DNA of 14,871 nucleotides, taken from an uncultured Collinsella sp. (lineage in GTDB: Bacteria; Actinomycetota; Coriobacteriia; Coriobacteriales; Coriobacteriaceae). The DNA lies in assembly GCA_900545745.1 (NCBI GenBank), contig URAD01000034.1:1-14871 (forward strand), read 5' to 3'. Numbering within the stretch: the first letter of the stretch is position 1; each line of letters opens with the position of its first letter. Position numbers and translations under genes: made by a program. Below the pieces are notes generated by a model. That model was not told the DNA's origin and ran no database searches. It saw nothing but the letters and a program-made list of their open reading frames with translations. Positions 1-8,913 of this stretch are shown here, in pieces.

Positions 1-45
1 CACCGTGGGGACACATGTATGTCAATCCTGGTCTAACAGAGCCTT

Positions 46-86
46 AAAAAATCATCCCGCGGGGCTTGTGGCTCACGCGGGATGAT
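46..86 (-). terminator. Intrinsic terminator after the 321-aa membrane protein gene
   Basis: Perfect 11-bp inverted repeat (51-61 with 76-86) with a 14-nt loop. On the minus strand it is followed by a run of six T (plus-strand A at 46-51). It begins only a few bases after the minus-strand stop codon at 93-95, which is where an intrinsic terminator for the leftward run of genes would sit. Confidence 0.85.
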
Positions 87-92
87 GGTCTC

Positions 93-1058
93 TTATTTTT
101 TCTTGTCCTGCTCCAGCAGTTCGGACGGTGTGCGATCGGGCTTGCCGCCGCGGAAAATCTCGCGGCCATGCAGACGATGTTCCAGGTCACGCTCGGCCTT
201 TTCCTCGTCAATCTTGGTCTGGCTCACCACCGGGTCCTCAATCAACGACGACACCGAGTTCACCTGCTTCTGAATGCGCTCGGCGATGGTGTCATCCATA
301 CTCACGATGCGCATCTTCCAGTCGATACTCGTGGCGTTGGATGAGCTCTTGGTCCACACGAACGTCAAAATGGCGCTCTGGTGGCCCCGCGCGGGGAACA
401 TGCCAAAGAAGGAATCGTGCTGAATGTTGCTATCCTCGTCGATATAGGCGTGAACGTTATACACCACGCGGTCGATCTTGTCGTTGAGCAGCGCGTTGGT
501 CGCAAGCGCCGCGGCCTGGATCTGCCCGTTGGACAGCAGCTCGAGCTCGTTGGCAGACGATGTGTCCAACACCGTCACCTCGACCGTGCCCGTACGCTCA
601 TCGGCTTCATCGACGGTAAAGTCGAGCGGGAACTGCGTAAAGCCGTTGCCCCACTCGAGTCCACCCTTGAGTGCTGTAGAAACGGTATCAACCGAAACGC
701 TCTCGGACAGGTTGGCGGTATTCAGACGGCGCATCACGCCGTAGCCGATCTGCATGCCCACGATCAGCACCAAAATACCGATGACCACGGCCATCGCGGT
801 CTTCGTAATGGTATGGCTCACCTGCGAGCCCGAAGGATCGTCCTCGGACAGCGGGTCGATATGTTTTGCCTGGCTCGCGCGGTCCTCGCTGCGCAGCTGT
901 GCTAGCGCCGCTTTGTCACCGCGCTTGGCCGCAGCCTCCTTCTCACGCATGCGCTCGGTACGCTTTTTGGCAAGCGTAGGATCCAAGACGCCGGATGCAT
1001 CGATTTCGGAGAATAACTCCGTCACTTCTTCCGGAGTCAAAGGGTTCTTGTCAGCCAT
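93..1058 (-). CDS. Single-pass membrane protein of unknown function (321 aa)
   Basis: I do not recognise a family. The N-terminal ~85 residues are hydrophilic and charged, with a Lys/Arg/Glu/Ala-rich stretch at about 29-66 that could be helical or coiled. One hydrophobic segment follows at about 88-109. The remaining ~210 residues form a soluble region with alternating beta-like stretches, which would be extracytoplasmic if the N-terminus is inside. The C-terminal ~40 residues are again highly charged. The start ATG at 1058 has AGGAAG just upstream. The gene begins 19 nt after the ABC transporter stop, so it is probably co-transcribed with it and ends at the terminator at 46-86. A role linked to the exporter is possible from position only; no motif supports it. 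Confidence 0.8.
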   Translation of the reverse strand: MADKNPLTPEEVTELFSEIDASGVLDPTLAKKRTERMREKEAAAKRGDKAALAQLRSEDRASQAKHIDPLSEDDPSGSQVSHTITKTAMAVVIGILVLIVGMQIGYGVMRRLNTANLSESVSVDTVSTALKGGLEWGNGFTQFPLDFTVDEADERTGTVEVTVLDTSSANELELLSNGQIQAAALATNALLNDKIDRVVYNVHAYIDEDSNIQHDSFFGMFPARGHQSAILTFVWTKSSSNATSIDWKMRIVSMDDTIAERIQKQVNSVSSLIEDPVVSQTKIDEEKAERDLEHRLHGREIFRGGKPDRTPSELLEQDKKK

Positions 1059-1077
1059 AAACTTCCTGTCATATCAA

Positions 1078-2850
1078 TCAGTCGAGCTCGTGCGCACGCG
1101 CACCTTCGAACTGCATTCGATAGTAACGGGCATAGGTGCCGCCACGGGCGAGAAGCTGTTCATGCGTGCCACGTTCCACAACGCGACCATGCTCAACGGT
1201 CGCAATCTCATCGGCGTGTTTAATGGTCGAGAGACGGTGGGCGATGATGATTGTGGTACGGCCGCGTGCCAGCTCTTCGAGCGACTCCTGCACCGCCTCC
1301 TCGCTCTCGTTATCCAAAGCACTCGTCGCCTCGTCCAAGATCAGGATCTTGGGGTTCTTGAGAAACACGCGCGCGATGGCAACGCGCTGCTTCTGCCCGC
1401 CCGAAAGACGGCTGCCGCGCTCGCCCACGACCGTGTCATAGCCCTGTGGAAGCGATTCGATAAAGGTATCGATATTGGCGCGACGGGCGGCGTCGGCGAT
1501 CTCTTCCGCCGTAGCGCTCGGCTTGCCGTAGGCGATGTTCTCGCCAATCGTACCGTCAAACAGATAGACATCCTGCTGCACCAGGCCGATGGCGCGACGC
1601 AGGCTCTGCTGCGTCACATCACGCACGTCCTGGCCGTCGATGCTAATGGATCCGGTAGCCACGTCATAAAAGCGCGGCAGCAGCGAACAGGTCGTGGACT
1701 TGCCGCCGCCCGAAGGGCCAACCAAAGCGATGGTCTGCCCGGGCTTGATGGACAGGTCCATATGGTCGATAACGGGACGCTCGTCGGCATCGCCCTCGCC
1801 CAGCTCGACATCCTCGTAGTTAAAGCACACGTCGTGATACTCCACGGCGCCGGCAGTCACCTGCAGATCCGTAGCGCCCGGCTTGTCCTGGATATCCGGC
1901 GCGGTCGAGAGCACCTCGTCCATACGCTTAAAGCCGGCGATAGCCTTCTGATACGTTTCGGCCGAATTAACGAGTGTCTCGAGCGGCGTGCAGAACAGCG
2001 AAATATAGAGAGCGAAGGTCGCCATATCGACCGCTTGCAGCTGCCCCTGGGCGACCAGCCAGCCGCCCAGCAGCACCACGATCACATAGAGCACGCCCGA
2101 GAGCAGGCCATACGTCGCAGTATAGACGCCCATGGCGTGATACATGTTCTCCTTGGACGAAAGATAGCGATTGTTGGAGGCGCGGAACTTGAAGCGTTCG
2201 GTCTCCTCATTGGCAAAGCTCTTGACCACGCGCATGCCCGCCAGCGAATCCTGCAGCTGCGCATTAATGCCGCTGATCTTCTTGCGGTTGTCGCTAAAGA
2301 CCTCGCGCATGCGCATGTTCTGCCAAAACATGATGACCGCAAACGCTGCCGTCACCACAGCCATGGCAAGCGCCAGCACCGGGGCGATGGTAAAGAGAAT
2401 CACAAACGAGCCGATAATCTCGATGCCGCAGATGATGACCCACTCGGGTACATGGTGCGCCGCCTCGCAGATATCGAACAGGTCGTTGACCACGCGGCTC
2501 ATCATGTCGCCCGAGCTGTTGCGGTCGAAGTATGCAAAGCTAAAGCGCTCATACTGGTCGAACAGGTCCTCGCGCATTTTGGACTCCATACGCGCGCCCA
2601 TCACGTGACCCCAATAGCTCACAAAATAACGGCAGGCGCAGCGGGCGGCATACATCAGCACCAAGCCCACCGCGATCATGCCGAGCGCCTGCATAATGGC
2701 AGCCTGACCCTGAGTAAACAGCCCACCGGTCAAATTGCGCAGGATAATGGGGAACGCCAGGTCAATGGCGGCAAGCACCAGAGCACAAACAGTATCAGCA
2801 ACAAAAAGCCCCATCTGGGGCTCGTAATACGAAAGAAACCTCTTCAGCAT
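1078..2850 (-). CDS. ABC exporter half-molecule (fused membrane and ATPase domains)
   Basis: A 590-aa type IV (ABCB/MdlB-like) ABC exporter subunit that would dimerise in the cytoplasmic membrane and use ATP to move an unknown substrate. The N-terminal ~320 residues carry hydrophobic segments near 14-36, 50-72, 137-160, 163-176, 246-268 and 277-292. The nucleotide-binding domain follows, with Walker A GPSGGGKST at 378-386, Q-loop QQD at 425-427, signature LSGGQ at 482-486, Walker B ILILDE at 502-507, SALD at 510-513 and switch His 538. All catalytic motifs are intact. The start ATG at 2850 follows a GAGGAT ribosome-binding site. Heterodimeric relatives are usually encoded as adjacent pairs, but only one copy is present here, so a homodimer is more likely. 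Substrate cannot be read from sequence; lipid, peptide or drug export are all open. Confidence 0.93.
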   Translation of the reverse strand: MLKRFLSYYEPQMGLFVADTVCALVLAAIDLAFPIILRNLTGGLFTQGQAAIMQALGMIAVGLVLMYAARCACRYFVSYWGHVMGARMESKMREDLFDQYERFSFAYFDRNSSGDMMSRVVNDLFDICEAAHHVPEWVIICGIEIIGSFVILFTIAPVLALAMAVVTAAFAVIMFWQNMRMREVFSDNRKKISGINAQLQDSLAGMRVVKSFANEETERFKFRASNNRYLSSKENMYHAMGVYTATYGLLSGVLYVIVVLLGGWLVAQGQLQAVDMATFALYISLFCTPLETLVNSAETYQKAIAGFKRMDEVLSTAPDIQDKPGATDLQVTAGAVEYHDVCFNYEDVELGEGDADERPVIDHMDLSIKPGQTIALVGPSGGGKSTTCSLLPRFYDVATGSISIDGQDVRDVTQQSLRRAIGLVQQDVYLFDGTIGENIAYGKPSATAEEIADAARRANIDTFIESLPQGYDTVVGERGSRLSGGQKQRVAIARVFLKNPKILILDEATSALDNESEEAVQESLEELARGRTTIIIAHRLSTIKHADEIATVEHGRVVERGTHEQLLARGGTYARYYRMQFEGARAHELD

Positions 2851-2881
2851 GTGATCCTCAAAGAAATATCAGCAACGTAAG

Positions 2882-2920
2882 GCCCTGGGACAAAGCAATC
2901 AGTAGTACTTGTCCCAGGGC
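2882..2920 (-). terminator. Hairpin between the Nudix and ABC exporter genes
   Basis: Perfect 12-bp inverted repeat (2882-2893 with 2909-2920) with a 15-nt loop, 12 nt past the Nudix stop on the minus strand. The T-tract after the stem is poor (CTTACGTTG), so it may be a weak terminator, an attenuator or an mRNA-stabilising element. The exporter start codon is only about 30 nt further on. Confidence 0.45.
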
Positions 2921-2932
2921 TATCCCCACTCG

Positions 2933-3628
2933 TTAAAGCTCCGTGCCCCCAAGGCGGTGTGCGATGCTGTCGCAGGCCAAGGCGCCCACGACGGTCTTGG
3001 CGTCTTCGATCTTGCCGTCGAGTACGGCGTCGATCAGCTCATGCAGCGGCACCAGGTCCACGTTGACAAACTCGTCATCATCGGGGTTGGGCGCATCAAA
3101 CTCGAGCTTGGTAGCCAAGTAGATGTGGATAATCTCATCGCAAAAACCACAGGACGTGACAATCGACGTCAAAAAGCGAATGCGACCAGCCCTAAAGCCC
3201 GTCTCCTCATGCAGCTCGCGCTTGGCGCAATCGAGCGGGTCCTCGCCTGGATCGAGCTTGCCGGCGGGAATCTCGACCGTCACGCGGTCGATGGCGGTGC
3301 GGTACTGACGCACCAGTACGATCTTGCCGCTCTCGGTCAGTGCCACAACAGCCGCCGCACCCGGATGGCGAACGATATCGCGGGCGCTGCGGCGACCGTT
3401 GGGCAGCTCAACCTCAAGACGGTGGACGTCGAGGATCTTGCCCTTCCAGGCGCACTCCTCCGAAAGAATCTTCTCGTGCAGCTCGGCATCGTGCGGGTCG
3501 TCATCGCCCAGCACCAGCGCCGGCTCGTCAGCGACCTCGCCACCAGGCTCGCCCTCGGCGTGCCCATACACGCGGCTGTCCTCTTCGACGATCTGCGCGT
3601 CCACGAGCTCTTCGTTCTTCTCGTCCAT
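2933..3628 (-). CDS. Nudix hydrolase, ADP-ribose pyrophosphatase type
   Basis: A 231-aa Nudix hydrolase that probably cleaves ADP-ribose or a related nucleoside diphosphate derivative to AMP plus a sugar phosphate. The Nudix box is complete: G123, five residues, E129, seven residues, then RELHEETGF at 137-145. The upstream strand (VRQYRTAIDRVTVEIPAG, about 106-123) matches the NudF/ADPRase subgroup. Two ATGs compete for the start. The one at 3637 sits directly on the AGAGGA ribosome-binding site, while the one at 3628 has it 9 nt upstream, so 3628 is preferred. The first ~50 residues are strongly acidic and precede the usual ADPRase fold, an unusual extension. The gene begins 21 nt after the purD stop, suggesting one transcript. 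Exact substrate is uncertain. Confidence 0.9.
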   Translation of the reverse strand: MDEKNEELVDAQIVEEDSRVYGHAEGEPGGEVADEPALVLGDDDPHDAELHEKILSEECAWKGKILDVHRLEVELPNGRRSARDIVRHPGAAAVVALTESGKIVLVRQYRTAIDRVTVEIPAGKLDPGEDPLDCAKRELHEETGFRAGRIRFLTSIVTSCGFCDEIIHIYLATKLEFDAPNPDDDEFVNVDLVPLHELIDAVLDGKIEDAKTVVGALACDSIAHRLGGTEL

Positions 3629-3649
3629 CCGTCTCATTCCTCTCGGATT

Positions 3650-4954
3650 TTAGGCATCCCAGGCGTCGCGGCCGCGCAGCGCGCGCAGGCCGATGTCGTG
3701 ACGCAGGGTCTTGCCCTCAAAATCAATCTTCTCGCAGGCCTCGTAGGCAAGGTTGCGGGCATTCTCAAACGTATCGCCCAGCGCGGTCACGGCAAGCACG
3801 CGGCCACCATTGGTCACGAGCTGGCCGTCCACCACGGCAGTGCCCGCGTGGTACACGGTCACGTTCTCCATGGCCTCGGCATCGGCGATACCGGTAATGA
3901 CCTTGCCTTTCTCGTAGCTGCCGGGATAACCCGCACTCGTCAGGACAACGGCCACGGCCCACTCGTCGCGCCAGTCGAGTTCAATCTGATCGAGCTCGCA
4001 GTTGGCACAAGCCAGCATGACCTCGACCAGGTCGTTCTTAAGGCGCGGCAGCACGACCTGCGTCTCGGGGTCGCCAAAGCGGGCATTGAACTCCAGCACC
4101 TTGGGGCCGGCAGGCGTGAGCATAAAGCCGCCGTACAGGCAGCCGCGGTAGTCGATACCCTCGACAGCGAGCTCGGCCACGGTCTGCTCCATGACCTTCA
4201 CCATCGTGGCGTGCTCCTCGTCAGTCACGATGGGCACCGGGCTGTAGACGCCCATGCCACCGGTGTTGGGGCCCTTGTCGCCCTCGAGCGCGCGCTTGTG
4301 GTCCTGCGAGGTGGCCATGGGGCGAACGGTCTTGCCGTCGGTAAAGGCCAGCAGCGAGCACTCGGGGCCAACGAGCATCTCCTCGATAACCACGGTGTTG
4401 CCGGCATCGCCAAAGGTGCCGCCAAAACACTCGCGCACGGCCTCCTCGGCCTGCGCAAGCTCGGTTGCCACGATAACGCCCTTGCCCGCGGCAAGGCCGT
4501 CGGCCTTGACGACCAGCGGGGCGCCCTGCTCGCGCACGTAGGCAAGAGCCGAAGCCTCGTCGGTAAACGAGCCGTAGGCCGCCGTAGGGATACCGGCGCG
4601 CTCCATGAGCTGCTTGGAGAACAGCTTGGAGCCCTCCATCTGGGCGCCCTCGGCACCCGGGCCAAAGCAGGGAATACCCGCCGCGCGCACGGCGTCGGCC
4701 ACGCCCGCCACGAGCGGAGCCTCGGGGCCAATTACCACGAGTCCGCATCCGTGGCTCTGAGCAAACGCCGCCACGGCCGCAGGATCGCAGTCGTCGAGAA
4801 CCACGTTCTCGCCGCAGCTCGCGGTGCCGCCGTTACCCGGCGCGATGTAGAGCTTGCCGGCGCGCGGTGATGCTGCGAGCTTGGCTGCCAGAGCATGCTC
4901 GCGGCCGCCGCTGCCCAACAACAGGATGTCGATGGTTTGAGTGTCCGCCTTCAA
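3650..4954 (-). CDS. purD: Phosphoribosylamine-glycine ligase (GAR synthetase), TTG start
   Basis: Catalyses the ATP-dependent joining of 5-phosphoribosylamine and glycine, the second step of de novo purine synthesis. The N-terminus carries the family signature GSGGREHAL (14-22 from the TTG start), followed by GNGGT. The ATP-grasp region includes VVKADGLAAGKGV, and the C-terminal half has GPKVLEFNARFGDPETQ. An in-frame ATG at 5008 would add 18 residues translated out of the upstream hairpin. The TTG at 4954 instead has an ideal GAGGAGG 5 nt upstream and gives 434 aa, close to the family's usual length, so I chose it. It lies downstream of purA and 21 nt before the Nudix gene. Confidence 0.96.
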   Translation of the reverse strand: MKADTQTIDILLLGSGGREHALAAKLAASPRAGKLYIAPGNGGTASCGENVVLDDCDPAAVAAFAQSHGCGLVVIGPEAPLVAGVADAVRAAGIPCFGPGAEGAQMEGSKLFSKQLMERAGIPTAAYGSFTDEASALAYVREQGAPLVVKADGLAAGKGVIVATELAQAEEAVRECFGGTFGDAGNTVVIEEMLVGPECSLLAFTDGKTVRPMATSQDHKRALEGDKGPNTGGMGVYSPVPIVTDEEHATMVKVMEQTVAELAVEGIDYRGCLYGGFMLTPAGPKVLEFNARFGDPETQVVLPRLKNDLVEVMLACANCELDQIELDWRDEWAVAVVLTSAGYPGSYEKGKVITGIADAEAMENVTVYHAGTAVVDGQLVTNGGRVLAVTALGDTFENARNLAYEACEKIDFEGKTLRHDIGLRALRGRDAWDA

Positions 4955-4959
4955 GGGTG

Positions 4960-4966
4960 CCTCCTC
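4960..4966 (-). promoter_or_regulatory. Ribosome-binding site fixing the purD TTG start
   Basis: Minus-strand GAGGAGG, 5 nt before the TTG at 4954. The upstream ATG at 5008 has no comparable site and overlaps the hairpin at 5009-5050, so this element decides the start. Confidence 0.8.
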
Positions 4967-5008
4967 TATGGATGAATGGCCCGCTCCGCGCGAGCCCTTT
5001 GCAAGCAA

Positions 5009-5050
5009 ATATACCCCTCGGCCGCCCGTCTGGGCTGCAAAGGGGTATAT
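5009..5050 (-). terminator. Nested hairpin in the purA-purD spacer
   Basis: Perfect 10-bp outer inverted repeat (5009-5018 with 5041-5050) enclosing a smaller GCCC/GGGC stem (5024-5027 with 5032-5035). It starts about 20 nt past the purA stop. On the minus strand the stem ends in ATAT followed by TTGCTTGC, a mediocre T-tract. It could be a partial terminator or a processing/stability element that lowers purD relative to purA. Confidence 0.5.
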
Positions 5051-5071
5051 CGCAATAACCGTATAAACCGA

Positions 5072-6358
<1,287 letters not shown>

Positions 6359-6424
6359 GTTTACTCCTCACATTCATGGACTGTCTACGCGCCATGCCGG
6401 CACGCAGAAGCACAAAACATTCCC

Positions 6425-6453
6425 AGTATACCCGTGCAACGGGCGCCTGTCCT
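6425..6453 (-). promoter_or_regulatory. Candidate sigma-70-type promoter for purA
   Basis: On the minus strand AGGACA (6448-6453, overlapping the dnaB stop) and TATACT (6425-6430) are separated by exactly 17 nt. The spacer contains a 5-bp inverted repeat CCCGT/ACGGG (6431-6435 with 6439-6443) that could be an operator. Transcription would start near 6418, leaving a leader of about 60 nt before the purA ATG. Sequence inference only. Confidence 0.45.
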
Positions 6454-7843
6454 ACTCCTCGGCATGCGCCCCATCAAGCTCATAGAACTTGGTGGATGCC
6501 GGCAGGAACATCAGGTCGACGTCGCCGATCGGGCCCGAACGGTTCTTGGCCACGACGATACGCGTAACGCCCTCGTCGGGTCGATCGTCGCGCGAGGCTT
6601 CGGCCTCGTCGGCGGAGCGGTCCAAGAACATGACGATATCGGCGTCCTGCTCGATAGAGCCCGATTCACGAAGGTCGGAAAGCTGCGGACGCTTGCCGGT
6701 ACGGGATTCGACCTGACGCGAGAGCTGCGACAGCGCGATGAGCGGGATCTTGAGCTCCTTGGCCATGATCTTAAGACCACGCGACATCTCCGAAACCTCG
6801 ACGGTACGGCTCTCGGAGCGGCGTCCCGGCGGAGGACTCACCAGCTGCAGGTAGTCCAGGATGATGATTGCCTTCTCCTTGTTATGGAGCATACGGCGGC
6901 TCTTGGCGCGAATCTCGGTCACTGTGGTGCCGGGCGTATCGTCAATCAGAATATCGAGCTTGGACAAGGTCTGCGTGGCCTCGTTGATATTGGCCCACTG
7001 TTCGGGGCTAATACGGCCCATGCGGAAGTCACTGATCGAGATCATGGCGTAGGCGCAAATCAGACGCTGGGCAATTTCCTTGCCCGACATCTCCAGCGAG
7101 AAGAAGCCGACGGTATAACCAGCAGCGGCAGCGTTAAGCGCCAGGTTCAGAGCGAACGACGTCTTACCTACAGCAGGACGGGCACCGATAATGATGAGCT
7201 GACCCTCGCGGAAGCCCATGAGCATGCGGTCGAGCGACGGGAAGCCCGTGGGCACGCCCGCAGCCTGGCCACCGGCCTGGCACACTTCCTCGGCCTCGTT
7301 ATAGGCCTCGACCATAAACTCGGTCAACGTCTTGTAACTCGACTTGACCTCGCGCGCCGTAACCTTGAGCAGCTTGCTCTCGGCCAGCTCGACAACCTCT
7401 TTGGTGTCGGTGGGGGCATTATATGCCAGCGCGTTGATCTCGTTGGTGGCGCCGATCAGCTCACGCAGCATCGAATCGCGGCGAACGATGGCGGCATGAT
7501 GCTGCCAGTTGACGAGCGACAGGGTCTGACCCATCAACTCCAAAATGTACGCTTCGCCGCCCACGGCATCGAGCTTGTTGATGCTTCGCAGGTAATCGAT
7601 CAGCGAGATGGAGTCGATGGGAATGCGGCTGTTGTACATATCGACCATCGCGGTATAGATGGTCTTATGAATGGGCCGGTAGAAGTCATCGGGCTGCAGC
7701 TCGACCTGGGCTTCTTCGACCACCTCGGGCGATAGCAGCATAGCGGCCAGCACATTGGCCTCTGCATCTTGGTTTTGGGGAAGACCCAACTTTGAGCCGC
7801 GGTCCTCGACCGTCAGCCCGGTCTCCCTATCGTCATATGCCAT
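6452..7843 (-). CDS. dnaB: Replicative DNA helicase
   Basis: Hexameric 5'-3' helicase that unwinds the chromosomal replication fork and recruits primase. The 463-aa protein has the N-terminal DnaB domain (about 20-125, beginning PQNQDAEANVLAAML), a linker, and the RecA-like ATPase with Walker A GARPAVGKTS at 220-229 and Walker B IIILD at 326-330. It also has LSQLSR (371-376) and the conserved LRESGSIEQDAD near 391-402. ATGs occur at 7855, 7849 and 7843. Only 7843 has a well-placed AGGA, 5 nt upstream, giving MAYDD, so I chose it. No intein interrupts the ATPase motifs. It follows the rplI terminator, so it should have its own promoter. Confidence 0.97.
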   Translation of the reverse strand: MAYDDRETGLTVEDRGSKLGLPQNQDAEANVLAAMLLSPEVVEEAQVELQPDDFYRPIHKTIYTAMVDMYNSRIPIDSISLIDYLRSINKLDAVGGEAYILELMGQTLSLVNWQHHAAIVRRDSMLRELIGATNEINALAYNAPTDTKEVVELAESKLLKVTAREVKSSYKTLTEFMVEAYNEAEEVCQAGGQAAGVPTGFPSLDRMLMGFREGQLIIIGARPAVGKTSFALNLALNAAAAGYTVGFFSLEMSGKEIAQRLICAYAMISISDFRMGRISPEQWANINEATQTLSKLDILIDDTPGTTVTEIRAKSRRMLHNKEKAIIILDYLQLVSPPPGRRSESRTVEVSEMSRGLKIMAKELKIPLIALSQLSRQVESRTGKRPQLSDLRESGSIEQDADIVMFLDRSADEAEASRDDRPDEGVTRIVVAKNRSGPIGDVDLMFLPASTKFYELDGAHAEE

Positions 7844-7876
7844 GAGCATCCTCATTCATATCGCTTGCGAGCATCC

Positions 7877-7885
7877 ATAGTATCA
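7877..7885 (-). promoter_or_regulatory. Possible extended -10 promoter for dnaB
   Basis: The minus strand reads TGATACTAT, a TGn extension followed by TACTAT. There is no recognisable -35 upstream. Transcription would start near 7870, about 27 nt before the chosen dnaB ATG. A promoter is needed here because rplI ends in a strong terminator. Confidence 0.35.
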
Positions 7886-7936
7886 GCTACGGTCCCAAAA
7901 CGCGCCGCGCGCCGCCAATCATCACCGAACCAAACG

Positions 7937-7978
7937 GATGAACGGTCCTGTATATAGGACTTCGACGCAACGTTCACC
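7937..7978 (-). promoter_or_regulatory. Nested inverted repeat upstream of dnaB
   Basis: Outer arms of 8 nt (7937-7944 with 7971-7978, one G-U) enclose a perfect inner 5-bp inverted repeat GTCCT/AGGAC (7945-7949 with 7956-7960) around a TATA-rich centre. It lies between the rplI terminator and the dnaB start, about 95 nt upstream of the gene. It could be a dyad operator or a leader RNA structure. The central minus-strand TATACA is a possible -10, with only a weak -35. Confidence 0.4.
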
Positions 7979-7996
7979 ATGACACTCACTCAGCGC

Positions 7997-8033
7997 AAAA
8001 AACAAAAGAGCGCCCTGGTTTCCCAGAGCGCCC
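7997..8033 (-). terminator. Intrinsic terminator of the rpsF-ssb-rpsR-rplI operon
   Basis: On the minus strand an 11-bp GC-rich stem (8023-8033 with 8008-8018, two G-U pairs) closes a GAAA tetraloop and runs straight into TTTTGTTTTTT (7997-8007). It lies about 35 nt past the rplI stop. This is one of the strongest terminators in the window. Confidence 0.9.
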
Positions 8034-8067
8034 TTCTTAGAACAAGATTGTTGCGTTGCAGCAAATG

Positions 8068-8607
8068 CTACTCGGCAGCAGCCTCAGTCTCGACCTCGGC
8101 GGTCTCGGCCTCGGCGACCTCAGCGGCCTCCTCGACCTCAGCCTCGGCAGCGAGCTCCTCGGCGGTAACGCCGACGAGAACGACAACCTCGGCCTTGATC
8201 TCGCGGTACAGCGAGATGGCAACGGTGTGGGCACCGGCAACCTTGATGGGCTTACCGAGCTCGACGCGCTTGCGGTCGATGTCCATACCGAGCTGAGCCT
8301 TGATGGCGTCAGCGATCATAGCGGCGGTAACGGAGCCAAAGAGGATGCCCTCGTCGCCGACCTTGACGTCAACGGTGACCGTCTTGCCCTCGAAGGCAGC
8401 CTTGGTTTCGTTGGCGGTAGCCAGACGGACGGCCTCGCGCTTGGCGATGTTGTTGCGACGCTCGTCAAGCTGCTTGAGGTTGCCCTTGGTGGCGGCAACA
8501 GCGAGCTTCTTGGGGAACAGGAAGTTCTCAGCGTAACCCTGAGCGACCTCTACGACGTCACCCTCGCCGCCCTTGCCCTTGATCTCATCGAGAAGAATAA
8601 CCTTCAT
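8068..8607 (-). CDS. rplI: 50S ribosomal protein L9 with long acidic tail
   Basis: L9 binds 23S rRNA and helps maintain reading frame. The N-domain (MKVILLDEIKGKGGEGD, then GYAENFLFPKKLA) and the C-domain (VTVDVKVGDEGILFGSVT) are complete and typical of the family. The core ends near residue 147, the usual full length of about 148-150 aa. Here a further 32 residues (148-179) follow, made only of Ala, Glu, Val, Thr and Leu, with no basic residue. The coding DNA of this tail is a GCC/GAG-rich low-complexity tract. The ATG at 8607 follows AAGGGAG, 15 nt after rpsR. It is the last gene of its operon. Confidence 0.97.
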   Translation of the reverse strand: MKVILLDEIKGKGGEGDVVEVAQGYAENFLFPKKLAVAATKGNLKQLDERRNNIAKREAVRLATANETKAAFEGKTVTVDVKVGDEGILFGSVTAAMIADAIKAQLGMDIDRKRVELGKPIKVAGAHTVAISLYREIKAEVVVLVGVTAEELAAEAEVEEAAEVAEAETAEVETEAAAE

Positions 8608-8622
8608 GATGCGTCTCCCTTC

Positions 8623-8889
8623 TTAGCCGCGGTCGCGGTTGCCACGAGAGGAAACCACGGGGACGGTGTACGGCAGGAGAGCCATCTCGCGGGCGCGCTT
8701 GATGGCGTTGGCGATGTCATGCTGATGCTGCGTGCAAGCGCCAGTGACGCGACGGGGCTTGATCTTGCCACGGTCGGTCATGTACTTACGGAGAAGCTGA
8801 GTGTCCTTATAGTCGATGAACTCAGTGTTCTCCTTGCAGAACTGGCAGTACTTACGACGCGGCTGACGTGCAGAAAAATCATTAGCCAT
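8623..8889 (-). CDS. rpsR: 30S ribosomal protein S18, zinc-type Cys motif
   Basis: S18 pairs with S6 on the platform of the small ribosomal subunit. The 88-aa protein has the standard core: KYCQFC at 13-18, IDYKDTQLLRKYMTDRGKI in the middle, and PRRVTGACTQHQH at 45-57. The Cys15-x-x-Cys18 and Cys52-x-x-His55 set fits the Cys-containing (zinc-binding) form of S18 rather than the Cys-free form. The frame stays open back to an ATG at 8940, but the ATG at 8889 gives the canonical N-terminus and has GAAAGG upstream, so I chose 8889. It lies 72 nt after ssb and 15 nt before rplI. Confidence 0.97.
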   Translation of the reverse strand: MANDFSARQPRRKYCQFCKENTEFIDYKDTQLLRKYMTDRGKIKPRRVTGACTQHQHDIANAIKRAREMALLPYTVPVVSSRGNRDRG

Positions 8890-8913
8890 GTCAAAATACC
8901 TTTCATTTGGCAA

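Noticed and set aside
1..45. Possible REP-like or gene remnant at the left edge
   Set aside because: Only a 4-bp dyad is visible and the sequence is cut by the window edge, so nothing can be supported.
754..2880. Long plus-strand open frame (708 codons) opposite the ABC exporter
   Set aside because: It is antisense to a gene with complete ABC motifs, has no ribosome-binding site, and its translation is His/Arg-rich with no recognisable domain. High-GC genes often leave such open shadows.
4955..5008. 18-residue N-terminal extension of PurD from the ATG at 5008
   Set aside because: The TTG at 4954 has an ideal ribosome-binding site and gives the family's normal length, while the ATG has none and abuts the hairpin.
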